NCBI RefSeq assembly: GCF_020217425.1
Contig: NZ_CP084090.1
Span: forward strand, 1,984,001-2,048,000
DNA: 64,000 nt
DNA from: Halomicrobium urmianum
GTDB lineage: Archaea > Halobacteriota > Halobacteria > Halobacteriales > Haloarculaceae
Direction: 5' to 3'
Positions 1 through 8,523 of the stretch are shown piece after piece; position 1 is the stretch's first letter, and every line of letters begins with the position of its first letter. The notes beneath the pieces are model-generated. The model had not been told where the DNA came from and did no database searches. It worked only from the letters and a program-made list of their open reading frames with translations. A program made the position numbers and the translations under genes.

Positions 1-969
1 GACGTCCTGCCAGCCGTCGTCGGTGTACGCCTGCAAGTTGTACTTGTGGCGGTTGCCGGTTCCCCGCTCCTCGCCGGAGACGTTGGTCATCGAAATCGAG
101 ACCGTGTCGCCGTATTCGGCTTCGAGCGCGTCGACCCGCAGCGCGAAGACCGGGTCGCCGTCCCCGGCAGTGGCTTCGCCCCACGCCAACTCGTCCTCGT
201 CGACCCAGCTCCCGAGGCGTTCGAACCCCTCCCGGTCGCAGGTCAGCGGGTCGCGGACGACCGGCGGGTCCCCGTCGGGCCGGACGTAGCCGTCGAGGTC
301 GGCGGGATCGATCGGCCCCTCGGACGCTGTCTCGACCGTCTCCTCGTTGCCCCAACCGTCCGTGATCCGCACAGTCGCCCTGCTCGGCACGGGCCCGTCG
401 ACGGTGACCCGCACGATCGCGGCCGGGAAGGTGATGGACTGGGCGCACAGCCGGTCGCCATCGCTGGCGTCCACGGCCCGCGCCGCGAACCGGACGCGCC
501 CGTCCGACACCTCGGCGTCAGAGACCTCGACCTCGCGGTAGCATGCGTCGGGGCCGACGGACTGGACGAGGACGAGCAACGATCGCTCGAAGTCCGTGCC
601 GTCGACGAACGCGCGGACGCGCTCGCGGCGGTCCTCGGGGAGGGCGTCCAGGTCGAGGATCGCGTCGGCTCGCTCCGGTGAACTGATCAGGGTCGTCCGG
701 CCGACGAACTCCTCGCTGTACTCCGGAGACTCGACGGCCGGCCCGAGCTGAATCGACTCGACGTCGGTCAGTTCCGGGTCCGGCGTTCCGCCGTCGGTCG
801 CCGTCGGACCGTCGGTCGCTGATCCGTCGCCGGTCGTAGGGCCTTCGTTCGATCCGTCGCCGGGATCGCCGCCGGACCCACCCGGGTCGTTCCCGCCGAC
901 GCAGCCGGCCAGCGCCGTTCCGAACCCGGCGGCCAGACCTAGGAGGCGTCGTCTATCGATCGGGGACAT
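1..969 (-). CDS. Tat-exported lipoprotein, C-terminus beyond window edge
   Basis: The reading frame is open from ATG at 969 to the first base of the window, so 323 codons are visible and the C-terminus is missing. The N-terminus begins MSPIDRRRLLGLAAGFGTAL and continues into a lipobox LAGC at about residues 20-23, the usual haloarchaeal Tat lipoprotein signal. A Gly/Asp/Thr/Ser-rich linker (residues 25-60) follows, typical of surface-anchored halophile proteins. The remainder is an acidic mixed alpha/beta region with two visible cysteines; I recognise no family. A TATA-like TTATCT lies at about 990-997, some 27 nt before the ATG, which supports a leaderless transcript and this start. The protein is probably a cell-surface protein of unknown function. 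Confidence 0.85.
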   Translation of the reverse strand, partial: MSPIDRRRLLGLAAGFGTALAGCVGGNDPGGSGGDPGDGSNEGPTTGDGSATDGPTATDGGTPDPELTDVESIQLGPAVESPEYSEEFVGRTTLISSPERADAILDLDALPEDRRERVRAFVDGTDFERSLLVLVQSVGPDACYREVEVSDAEVSDGRVRFAARAVDASDGDRLCAQSITFPAAIVRVTVDGPVPSRATVRITDGWGNEETVETASEGPIDPADLDGYVRPDGDPPVVRDPLTCDREGFERLGSWVDEDELAWGEATAGDGDPVFALRVDALEAEYGDTVSISMTNVSGEERGTGNRHKYNLQAYTDDGWQDV

Positions 970-1067
970 GATCGAGAGGTCGCTACCCGCAGATAAGGCC
1001 CTTGTGTAGGCTTCGACGCCGTTCGAAGCGTCCGTCGATCGACACGGTGCTCGCCCCTCGTCGGTCG

Positions 1068-2504
1068 TCACCGACAGGGCACTGCGTGGACGCCACTGCT
1101 GTTCCTGATCACGGCGACGGTGCACTCGGAGGCGTTTGTCGCCGACTCCCCGACCAGCTGCGGGCTCCCGCTGGCGTTCGCCAGCTTTCGCCCCTCCACG
1201 GGTACCTCGCCGTACATGAGTACCCGGACCACGTCGGGGCGGTCGAGGTACGTCGGCGGGACGTCGTCGAAGTGCCACTCGCCGACGAAGGCGACCTCCG
1301 ACGCGTCGTCGACGTCGTGCGCGGCGAGTTCGGCCCCGCCGTCCCGGAACTCCTCGCCTCTGGCCCAGTCGATCTCGCTGTGCCGGTCCGCGCCGGTTCG
1401 CCCGAGTTCGAACGCGGCGCCGTAGAACAGCGCCGAGCAGACTAGCGCGACGGCGACCAGTTCGGCGGCCGCGTCGGCCGGGACGGCTTCGCGGGCCGCC
1501 AGCCGATCGACGGCGAGCGCGAGCGCCAGCCCGCCGGACAGCGCCAGCGGGGCCAGCAGGGCCCACAGGTAGTAGTCGTGGTACCGCCACCCCCGCGGGA
1601 GGAGCACGAGGATGGTGAGGCCGCTGACGAGCCACGAGAGCAGGAGCAGTCGCGGCTCGGTCGGATCCCGTATTGCGGCCACTGCGAGCGCCGCAACCGC
1701 GACGAGGCTGAGCGGCACCGTCAGCGACACGGCCGCCTCCAGCGGCGTCGCGAGCGTCAGTTCGTCGCGGAACAGCCAGTCCACCCGGAGCAGGAACCCG
1801 GGGTGGTTCCAGACGCTGTAGCTCTCGACGAGGCTGGCGCCGGCCGGCTGGAGGGACTGCACGGCCTCCACGGCGCCGACAGACAGGCCGGTCGCCGCGA
1901 CGACGCCGCCGGCCCTCGCGAGCGCCCGTCGCCGCAGGTACAGCACCGTCACCGGGAGCGCGACGCTGGCCTCCCAGAGGTGGTTGCCGATCCCGAGCGC
2001 TAGCGCGGCCAGGGCCAGCCCGTACCACAGCGCGCCCCCCTCGTCGCGCAGCGCGGCGTACGCGGCGGCGACGGTCAGGAAGATGCCCAGCGCCTCGGGG
2101 TACCACCGCGTCGCGAAGCGGGCGAACAGCGGGTGGAGCCAGAGGAGCGCCGCGGCGACGGTCCCCGCTCTCCAGTCGAGCAACTGCCGGCCGATCCCCC
2201 ACACCAGCAGCGCCGACCCGACCGCGGCCAGCAGCGAGACCACGCGCCCGGCCTCGGTGACGCCCGCGGCGAACAGCGGCGCGCTCAGCCACGCGTAGAC
2301 GTGGACGCCGGCCCCGGTCTCCAGCGGCGTGAGGTAGGTGTAGGAGGCCAGCCCGTCCTCGACGAGCGCGAACGTCTGGTAGTAGCTCGCTATCTCGACG
2401 CCCGCGTGGTCCAGTTCCGGGAGCGGGATCGTCAGCACCGGCGCGAGCACGGCCACCGGGGCGACCGCGACGAGCAGGCCGAGTCGGCGCCGGTCGGAGC
2501 GCAT
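1068..2504 (-). CDS. polytopic membrane protein, GT-C glycosyltransferase-like (PMT/ArnT type)
   Basis: The product has 478 aa from the ATG at 2504. A longer frame exists upstream, but the TATA-like CTTAACTC about 28 nt before 2504 favours this start as leaderless. Roughly ten to twelve hydrophobic segments alternate with short loops. A long first extracytoplasmic loop carries acidic and His residues (PELDHAGVEIASYYQ), and a later run reads LHPLFARFATRWYPEALGIF. This layout resembles dolichyl-phosphate-mannose/ArnT-type GT-C enzymes, which transfer sugars from lipid carriers on the outer face. The C-terminal soluble domain ends in PCR. The family assignment is inference from topology; no decisive catalytic motif was identified. 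Confidence 0.6.
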   Translation of the reverse strand: MRSDRRRLGLLVAVAPVAVLAPVLTIPLPELDHAGVEIASYYQTFALVEDGLASYTYLTPLETGAGVHVYAWLSAPLFAAGVTEAGRVVSLLAAVGSALLVWGIGRQLLDWRAGTVAAALLWLHPLFARFATRWYPEALGIFLTVAAAYAALRDEGGALWYGLALAALALGIGNHLWEASVALPVTVLYLRRRALARAGGVVAATGLSVGAVEAVQSLQPAGASLVESYSVWNHPGFLLRVDWLFRDELTLATPLEAAVSLTVPLSLVAVAALAVAAIRDPTEPRLLLLSWLVSGLTILVLLPRGWRYHDYYLWALLAPLALSGGLALALAVDRLAAREAVPADAAAELVAVALVCSALFYGAAFELGRTGADRHSEIDWARGEEFRDGGAELAAHDVDDASEVAFVGEWHFDDVPPTYLDRPDVVRVLMYGEVPVEGRKLANASGSPQLVGESATNASECTVAVIRNSSGVHAVPCR

Positions 2505-2606
2505 ACACCCTCGTACGCGAACCACCGAGTTAAGCGACGGACCGGCGCGTGCAACGGGCACCCCGAGGACGACGACCATTTACGTCGGCGCTGAGTAGTC
2601 CGAGAC

Positions 2607-3260
2607 ATGACTGACGCCACACCGGGCGAGCGCGTCGCGCTCCCGTGCCCGGCGTGTTCGCCGGACCTGGAGACGGTCCATGAGGTGCTGAGCCCGGGCA
2701 GCCACGTCACCGTGCGCTGCACGGAGTGCGACCACACGCACAAGGAGCAACTGCCGGAGGAAGAGGAGGTACAGCGGCGCGTCGTCGTCTCCCAGGAGGG
2801 CGACTCCTTTACCGCCAGCGTCGACGTCCCCGAGGGAGAGCAACTCGCCGTCGGCGAGGAGTTCCTGCTCGACGCCGAGGAGGCGCTCATGACCGTCCGG
2901 ATCACCAGCCTGGAGACCGAGGGCGACCGGGTCGAGGAGGCCCCCGTCGAGGACGTCGAGACCATCTGGTCCCGGGCGGTCGGCAACGTCGCCGTCGACG
3001 TCACCATGCACCCCAAGGACGGCGCACACGACGAGACGGAGAGCTTCAAGATCCGGGTGCCCGGCGACTACGAGTTCACCGTCGGCGAGACCGACGAGTT
3101 CGGCGACAACGAGTTCACCGTCGAGGGCTTTCTCGTCCGCGACGACGCCCACGGCTACGACCGCGACCAGTACGAGATGGACGGCGACGCGGCCGAGGCC
3201 AAGGACCTCAAGCGGCTCTACGCCCGGGACGAGCAGACCCGGGCCTGGTCCGCCTGGTGA
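2607..3260 (+). CDS. HVO_0476-type zinc-finger protein
   Basis: This is a 217-aa acidic protein. The N-terminus has two CxxC pairs, CPAC (about residues 14-17) and CTEC (about 37-40), consistent with one zinc-binding ribbon; an all-beta, KOW/OB-like region follows. The architecture matches the haloarchaeal family typified by HVO_0476, which has no established role. The TATA-like ATTTACG at about 2577-2584 lies 27 nt before the ATG and suggests leaderless transcription. The stop codon overlaps the ATG of the downstream pcm gene, so the two are almost certainly translated from one mRNA, hinting at a link with protein repair or RNA binding. Confidence 0.8.
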   Translation: MTDATPGERVALPCPACSPDLETVHEVLSPGSHVTVRCTECDHTHKEQLPEEEEVQRRVVVSQEGDSFTASVDVPEGEQLAVGEEFLLDAEEALMTVRITSLETEGDRVEEAPVEDVETIWSRAVGNVAVDVTMHPKDGAHDETESFKIRVPGDYEFTVGETDEFGDNEFTVEGFLVRDDAHGYDRDQYEMDGDAAEAKDLKRLYARDEQTRAWSAW

Positions 3261-3880
3261 TGGACTTCGCGGCTCGCCGCGGGGAGCTGGTCGAGCGCCT
3301 CGCCGAGCGGGTCGACGACGAGGACGTCCTGGCAGCGATGCGCGCGGTCCCCCGCCACGAATTTGTCCCCGAGGACCGCCGCGGGAACGCCTACGCCGAC
3401 CGCCCGCTCCCCATCGGCGGGGGCCAGACGATCAGCGCGCCCCACATGGTCGCGATGATGGCCGAGCTGCTGGACCTGCGCGAGGGCGACGCCGTGCTGG
3501 AAGTGGGCACCGGCTGCGGCTACCACGCCGCCGTCACGGCCGAACTGGTCGGCGACGAGGGCGTCTACACTGTCGAGTACCGCGAATCGCTCGCCGAGGA
3601 CGCCCGCGAGCGGCTGGCGGACCTGGGCTACGAGGGAATCTCCGTCCGCGTCGGCGACGGCAAGGAGGGGTGGGAAGCGCACGCCCCTTACGACCGGGCG
3701 TACCTGACCGCCGCCGCACCGGAGTTCCCTGGTCCCGTCGTCGAGCAGGTCCGTCCCGGGGGGCTGCTGCTCGCGCCCATCGGGACCGGCCGCCAGCGGC
3801 TCGTCCGGGCGCGCAAGCGCGCCGACGGCGAACTCGACCGCGACTCGCACGGCGCGGTGCGGTTCGTCAGGCTGCAGTAG
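3260..3880 (+). CDS. pcm: protein-L-isoaspartate O-methyltransferase
   Basis: The product has 206 aa. It transfers a methyl group from S-adenosylmethionine to L-isoaspartyl residues in damaged proteins, starting their repair in the cytoplasm. The PIMT signature GGGQTISAPHMVAMM is intact near residues 52-66, and the SAM-binding glycine loop VLEVGTGCGYHAA follows at about residues 77-89. The length is normal for the family. The start ATG at 3260 overlaps the upstream TGA, which indicates translational coupling with the zinc-finger gene. A second, more divergent paralogue lies at 4460-5197. Confidence 0.93.
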   Translation: MDFAARRGELVERLAERVDDEDVLAAMRAVPRHEFVPEDRRGNAYADRPLPIGGGQTISAPHMVAMMAELLDLREGDAVLEVGTGCGYHAAVTAELVGDEGVYTVEYRESLAEDARERLADLGYEGISVRVGDGKEGWEAHAPYDRAYLTAAAPEFPGPVVEQVRPGGLLLAPIGTGRQRLVRARKRADGELDRDSHGAVRFVRLQ

Positions 3881-3892
3881 GCGGACTTCGGA

Positions 3893-4315
3893 TCAGCACT
3901 CCTTCTGGTCGAACTCGACGGATAGATCGTCCGTGACGGTGACGATCAAGGTCTGGTGATAGCACCCCGCCGGGGCCCACGTCGTCGTGAACGGTTCGGT
4001 GGACTTCGACTGATCCATCGTCTCGACGGTGACTTCCACCTCGTACGTCCCCGTCTGCACGACGTTCGTGTCACCGGCACGGTAGTGTTCTGTGGGAAAG
4101 ATTCGATACTCCTCGTGGTACTGGACGCTCTTCGCGGAGAAAAGACCTCCCTGCGATCGGACGACCGTTTCGACCCACACCTCCTCGTCGCGTTCGTTGA
4201 TCCACTGGACGGAGCCGTATCAGGACGAGAGCGCAGACGTCCCGGCGTAGACGCCGCCGCCACCCACCACTGCTCCGCCCGCGAACGCCAGCAGGTACTT
4301 CCTTCGAGTCGCCAC
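3893..4315 (-). pseudogene. small exported protein interrupted by an in-frame TGA
   Basis: Reading from GTG at 4315, a signal sequence is encoded (MATRRKYLLAFAGGAVVGGG and onward), followed by ...TSALSS, then TGA at 4220-4222. The same frame continues without further stops as YGSVQWINERDEEVWVETVV to the end at 3893 (...FDQKEC). A TATA-like AGTAAAAC lies about 29 nt upstream of the GTG, so the promoter looks intact. The simplest reading is one gene of about 140 codons with a TGG-to-TGA change (a Trp would read SSWYGS). The downstream part alone could start at an internal Met (4180) but would lose its export signal. The function is unknown. Confidence 0.75.
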
Positions 4316-4459
4316 GATGGGCGACCGTTGCGTCCGTGACTGGTTTTACTTTCTGGATTGACTTGGCCGTATACATCTGCCCCGTCCCGGAGTTCGAACG
4401 CCGAGAGGCGACCCGCAGCGGGACACGTGATTCATATACTTCGCCGTCCAATCGCGACT

Positions 4460-5197
4460 ATGGACCTCGCGGTACTGCGGGACGACCTGGTCGACAGCCT
4501 GGAACACGAGAGCAAGGGCATCGTCCAGTCGCCCCGGCTGTCGGACGCCATGCGGACCGTCCCGCGCGAGGCATTCCTCGCCGACGGCCAGGAGGCCTAT
4601 TCCGACCGGCCCTTCGAGCGCCTCGGAACGCGCGTGCTCTCGCCGAGCACGGTCGCCCGCCTCCTCGAGGCGCTGGACCCCGAGGAGGGCGACGACGTGC
4701 TCGTCGTCGGCGCCGGCGTCGGCTACACCGCCGCCGTCATCGCCGAGCTCGTCGGCGAGGCCAACGTCCACGCCATCGACATCACCCGCCGGCTCGTCAT
4801 GGACGCGCGCTCGAACCTCGCGGCGGCCGGCTACGAGGGCGTCCTCGTCGACCGCCGCGACGGCGCCGACGGCCTCCCGGAGTACGCCCCCTACGACTGC
4901 GTCCTGCTCGAAGCCGCAGCCATCGAACCGCCCGCCGCGCTGGTCGACCAGCTGACCGAGGACGGCCGGCTGGTCATGCCGCTCGGGGCCGGCGAGCAGA
5001 GCCTCGCCGTCGTCGAACCCGACGGCGTCGCCGAGCGCCTCGGCGGCGTCGCCTTCCAGCCGATGCTCGTCGAGGGCGAGCAGGCGGACACCCCCGAGCG
5101 CAACCGCACCCAGCGCGAGGACCGCGAGCGCGCCCGCCGGGCCGCCCAGTCCCGGGCCGGGTGGGAGCAGGAGTGGATCGACTGGGACAGCCGCTGA
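4460..5197 (+). CDS. PIMT-like methyltransferase paralogue, divergent
   Basis: This is a 245-aa SAM-dependent methyltransferase related to the pcm product upstream (MRTVPREAFL matches the PIMT N-terminal MRxVPRHxFV pattern). The PIMT substrate signature is not conserved: the region reads ERLGTRVLSPSTVARLLEAL. The SAM loop is VVGAGVGYTAA instead of the usual VGTGCGYHAA. The acidic C-terminal tail (to ...WEQEWIDWDSR) is longer than in standard PIMT. The TATA-like TCATATAC at about 4428-4436 places the ATG as leaderless. Haloarchaea commonly carry two PIMT-like genes; this one may act on another substrate or bind without repairing. Confidence 0.85.
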   Translation: MDLAVLRDDLVDSLEHESKGIVQSPRLSDAMRTVPREAFLADGQEAYSDRPFERLGTRVLSPSTVARLLEALDPEEGDDVLVVGAGVGYTAAVIAELVGEANVHAIDITRRLVMDARSNLAAAGYEGVLVDRRDGADGLPEYAPYDCVLLEAAAIEPPAALVDQLTEDGRLVMPLGAGEQSLAVVEPDGVAERLGGVAFQPMLVEGEQADTPERNRTQREDRERARRAAQSRAGWEQEWIDWDSR

Positions 5198-5243
5198 ACC
5201 CGAACCGGCCCGCAGTTCCGTCCGTCGTCTCCGCCGACCGCGA

Positions 5244-6422
5244 TCAGATCGGGTCCAGCTCGTTCGCGTCGTCCGTCAGCAGCTCCTCGATTTTATCCTC
5301 CCGCGAGCTCGCCTGCTGCTCGATGTCGCCCTTGGCGGAGACGGCCTGGTCCTGGAGGGCGTCGACGCGCGGGACGTCGGTGACGTTCGAGAGCAGCACG
5401 ACGGCCGACAGCGCGTCGGCGTCCTCGCGGGGGTCGTCGCCGGCCAGCACCTCGACGCTGCCGGCCTCCTGCTCGATCCACTGCCGGGCGTGGCGCAGCC
5501 CCTTCTGGGAGAGCTCCCGCGGCGGCCCGGAGACGACGATCAGCGCCCGCTCGGCCGAGGAAACCTCGGCGGGACAGGTGAGCCGCGACTGGACGGCCTG
5601 GCGGACCAGCCCGTGGACCTTCATCGCGAGGTCGGTGTCCTCGCCGTCGTGGCCGTTCGTGCTGAACCGGCCCAGCAGTCCCTGGTCCTTGCGGGTCTCG
5701 GGTTCCAGTTCAGTCTCGGCGTAGGCGATGGTGCTGAGCCCGCCCGTGGCCATCGTGCGCCGGATGTCGCTGGAGTCCATGGCCGCCTCGGAGACCTGCG
5801 AACCGTCCAGTTCGCCCGCCGCGAGCAGCGTCACGATGCGCCGGGCCAGCTCCCAGTTGGTCCGCTCGTAGCCCGCCTCGACGGAGTCGTTGGGGGCGTG
5901 CCAGGCGTCGTTGTCGAACAGCAGGAGGTTGTCCGTCGCGTCGGCGAAGGACTGGAGGGCGCGGGCGGCGTTCAGCGACGGGCGACCGCCCTCCGCTGAA
6001 CCGGGGAGCACGCCCAGCCCGTACACCGGTTCGTCGTAGGTGTCGCCGATGCTCTCCGCGATCACCGCGGCGCCGCCGCTGCCGGTCCCGCCGCCGAGGC
6101 CGGCGACCACGAGGAAGGCGTCGGTGGTGTGGATCGGCACGTCGTCGAGCGCCCGCTCGATCTCGGTCCGGTCCCGGCGGGCGACCGCCGAGCCGAGTTC
6201 GGGGTCCGCGCCGACGCCGCGGCCCTTGACCTTCTCGTGGGTCTGGCCGATCAGGACCTGCCGGTCCTTCGGGATGCGTTCGAGCCGGGCCAGGTCGACG
6301 GACGCGGAGTTGACCGCGAGCACGGACGTCGTCAGCGACCGGCCCGTCTCGGACTCGAACTCGACGAGCCGGTCGGCGATCTTGCCGCCGGCGTTGCCGA
6401 CGCCGATGACGGTGATCTGCAT
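5244..6422 (-). CDS. cetZ: CetZ-type tubulin/FtsZ superfamily GTPase
   Basis: The product has 392 aa. It is a cytoskeletal GTPase; CetZ proteins control cell shape and motility in haloarchaea instead of forming the division ring. The tubulin signature loop LGGGTGSGG is at residues 109-117, with the N-terminal nucleotide-binding VGNAGGKIADRL at 8-19. Other CetZ-like features are YGLGVLPGSAEGG, NLLLFDNDAWH and TNWELARRI. The length and lack of a long FtsZ-like C-terminal tail fit CetZ. The TATA-like TTAATC about 27 nt before ATG 6422 indicates a leaderless monocistronic mRNA. Whether it is the CetZ1/2 or another subgroup cannot be decided here. Confidence 0.92.
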   Translation of the reverse strand: MQITVIGVGNAGGKIADRLVEFESETGRSLTTSVLAVNSASVDLARLERIPKDRQVLIGQTHEKVKGRGVGADPELGSAVARRDRTEIERALDDVPIHTTDAFLVVAGLGGGTGSGGAAVIAESIGDTYDEPVYGLGVLPGSAEGGRPSLNAARALQSFADATDNLLLFDNDAWHAPNDSVEAGYERTNWELARRIVTLLAAGELDGSQVSEAAMDSSDIRRTMATGGLSTIAYAETELEPETRKDQGLLGRFSTNGHDGEDTDLAMKVHGLVRQAVQSRLTCPAEVSSAERALIVVSGPPRELSQKGLRHARQWIEQEAGSVEVLAGDDPREDADALSAVVLLSNVTDVPRVDALQDQAVSAKGDIEQQASSREDKIEELLTDDANELDPI

Positions 6423-6526
6423 ACCGCGACGGTCCCACCGATATCGATTAACTATGGACCCGTTTACGGGCCGGAGCGGGGGAATAGCCTCGCCTTACCG
6501 GCGGTTGCGGGCAGTCACGGACCGTT

Positions 6527-6969
6527 TCACTCCCGGACCACGAGGATCGCCGTGTTGCCCCGGCGGTCGGTGTAGCCGCCGTTCGCCGGCGGCTTGACGT
6601 CGACCTCGAGTTCTCCGTCTCCCTGATTGGGCCCCAGCGACGGGTCCACGGTCACCATCGCCGTCCCCCCGTCGTCGGTCTTCGCCGTCGCCACCCCGCC
6701 CATCGTCGCCGTCCGCCCGAGACCACTACCGTCGCATCGGCCACCGGTGACCCGTCCGGTTCGACCACGGTCAGGTCGACTTCCGTCTCCTCCGGCCCGA
6801 TCACCTCGGGTTCGGGGTCGACGTCGACCTCGGTGACGCTCATCGCGTCCAGCCCGGAGATGGTGTTCATCATGACGCTCAGACTGGCCACGCCCACGAC
6901 GAGCGCGATGACGAGCCTGATCGGCAGTCCCTCGATGGCGCGGTCGTCACGCCAGAGCTCCTCGAACAT
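6527..6969 (-). pseudogene. membrane-anchored beta-sandwich protein with a frameshift
   Basis: From ATG 6969 the frame encodes a short cytoplasmic segment, one membrane helix (IRLVIALVVGVASLSVMM) and an Ig/CarboxypepD_reg-like domain (VDLTVVEPDGSPVADATVVV). After VVVSGG, at about 6712-6713, the original frame turns into Arg/Trp-rich junk and stops at 6652. The frame obtained by adding one base continues sensibly (TATMGGVATAKTDDGG...) to ...NTAILVVRE and a TGA at 6527-6529. One base is therefore missing between 6712 and 6713. The promoter looks intact (TTTATG about 27 nt upstream). This is either a recent pseudogene or an error in a GC-rich stretch. Confidence 0.75.
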
Positions 6970-7044
6970 GGGTCCGCCTGGCTCCGTCTCCGGGCATAAA
7001 CCCACGTCCTCATCTGGAAGGGCGAAGGCGGGCCCACCCCCGCC

Positions 7045-8082
7045 ATGGTCGTCCTCGGCCGGACCGACGAACGCGGTGCGAGCGGGCACCTGGGTCGCTA
7101 CCGGGCCCGGGACGGGAGCGCGGGAGCGCGCGTGTCCATTGACCTGGACCGGCCCCACGCCGTCGCCGTGGTCGGCAAGCGAGGGTCGGGCAAGAGCCAC
7201 ACGCTGGGCGTCCTCGCGGAGGAACTCGCGGCGGCTCCGGGCGTCGCCCCCGTCGTCGTCGACCTGATGGGCGCGTTCCGGACGCTGGCCGCCGACCCCG
7301 TCGACGCGAGGGTCGTGGAGCCCCGCGTCGCCGCAGGATCGCTCGGCCCGCGGGCCTGGTGTTCGCTGCTGGATCTGGACCCCGAGAGCGGGCCCGGGTC
7401 GCTCGTGTGGCGCGCCGCGGACGAACGCGAGACGCTGGCGGCCATGCGCGAGCACGTAGCCGACGCGGACGCACCGCCGGCGACGCGCCGTGCGGCCGCG
7501 AACCACCTTCACCTGGCCGACGCGTGGAGCGCGTTCGACCCCGACGGCCTCGGCGCGGCCGCGCTCGTCGACGGACCGGTCGTGCTGGACTGCGCCGGGC
7601 TGGACCGCGCGCCCGCCAACGCCGTCCTCGCGGCCGTCGCAACGCTGCTGTACGAGGCCCGCCTCGCAGACGCCGTCGACGCCCTCCCGTGGCTCCTCGT
7701 GGACGAGGCCCACGCAGCCGACGGCGTGGCCGAGGGCGCGCTCCGCCGGCTCCTGACCCGCGGCCGCCAGCCCGGCGTGAGCACCGTCCTCGCCACCCAG
7801 CGGCCGGCGGCGCTCCCCGACGTCGCCGTCTCCCAGTCCGACCTGCTGGTCTCCCACCGGCTCACCGACCGCGCCGACCGCGAGGCGCTGCGGGCGGCGC
7901 GGCCCGCCTACGTCGCCGGGACCGTCGACGAGCGTCTGCCGAGCGCGACGGGCGAGGCCCTGGTCGTCGACGACGCGACGGAGTCCGCCCACGAGATCAG
8001 GGTACGCGAGCGGGAGACGCCCCACGGCGGCGATTCGCCGCGGGCGTCGGCGCTGATCGACGGCAGTGGACGACCGGGCTGA
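7045..8082 (+). CDS. HerA-like P-loop ATPase
   Basis: The product has 345 aa. Walker A is VGKRGSGKSHT (residues 43-53) and a hhhhDE-type Walker B, LLVDEAH, is near residues 216-222. A sensor-like LLTRGRQPGVSTVLATQRP follows. This is the DUF87/HerA/VirB4-related fold found in DNA-translocating ATPases. Unlike full HerA (about 500 aa), the N-terminal beta-barrel is very short and there is no adjacent nurA, so a role in end resection is doubtful. The crcB pair lies 63 bp downstream on the same strand; any functional link is unproven. Target and cellular role are unknown. Confidence 0.8.
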   Translation: MVVLGRTDERGASGHLGRYRARDGSAGARVSIDLDRPHAVAVVGKRGSGKSHTLGVLAEELAAAPGVAPVVVDLMGAFRTLAADPVDARVVEPRVAAGSLGPRAWCSLLDLDPESGPGSLVWRAADERETLAAMREHVADADAPPATRRAAANHLHLADAWSAFDPDGLGAAALVDGPVVLDCAGLDRAPANAVLAAVATLLYEARLADAVDALPWLLVDEAHAADGVAEGALRRLLTRGRQPGVSTVLATQRPAALPDVAVSQSDLLVSHRLTDRADREALRAARPAYVAGTVDERLPSATGEALVVDDATESAHEIRVRERETPHGGDSPRASALIDGSGRPG

Positions 8083-8145
8083 GGCGGCCAGCGCGGCGGT
8101 CGCGGACCGCAACCGACGAGTGGGTCGGCGTCCTCGCCGACACCG

Positions 8146-8523
8146 ATGGAACGGTCGCTGCCGACCGGTCGGGCCCGGCGGATCGCGCTGGTCGCCGCCG
8201 GCGGCTTCGCCGGCGCGACGAGTCGACACGCCGTCGTCCTCGCGGCCCCGACGCCGGAACTCGGAACGCTGGCCGTCAACGTCGCGGGGAGCTTCGCGCT
8301 CGGGATCCTCCTCGACCTGGCCCGGCGGACGGACGCCGTCTCGCGGCGAGCGCGCCTCCTCCTCGGGACGGGCTTTCTCTCCTCCTTTACGACCTACAGC
8401 ACGTTCGCCGCCGAGACGGCCGCGCTCGCGCCGCGCTGGGCGGTCGCCACCGTCGCCGCGAACTACGCGCTGGGCTTCCTGGCGGTCGTCCTTGCGGGCT
8501 TCCTCGGGAGGTGGGCGGCGTGA
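8146..8523 (+). CDS. crcB1: CrcB fluoride channel subunit 1
   Basis: This is a 125-aa protein with four hydrophobic segments. Family motifs are visible: GGFAGATSRHAVV near the start, LAVNVAGSFALG, and the phenylalanine-box region GFLSSFTTYSTF. Fluc/CrcB subunits assemble as dual-topology dimers or, when two genes are present as here, as heterodimers that export fluoride through the cytoplasmic membrane. The stop TGA overlaps the GTG start of crcB2 by 4 bp, implying coupled translation in equal amounts, as a heterodimer needs. I saw no fluoride riboswitch upstream. Confidence 0.93.
   Translation: MERSLPTGRARRIALVAAGGFAGATSRHAVVLAAPTPELGTLAVNVAGSFALGILLDLARRTDAVSRRARLLLGTGFLSSFTTYSTFAAETAALAPRWAVATVAANYALGFLAVVLAGFLGRWAA

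Noticed and set aside
4220-4222. Selenocysteine at the in-frame TGA
   Set aside because: No SECIS-like hairpin was seen and haloarchaea are not known to have the selenocysteine system; Trp to stop is simpler.
7045-8082. HerA-NurA DNA-end resection system
   Set aside because: No nurA gene is adjacent and the ATPase lacks the full-length HerA N-terminal domain.
8130-8146. Fluoride riboswitch before crcB1
   Set aside because: Only 63 bp separate the upstream gene and crcB1, and no pseudoknot-like motif could be drawn.
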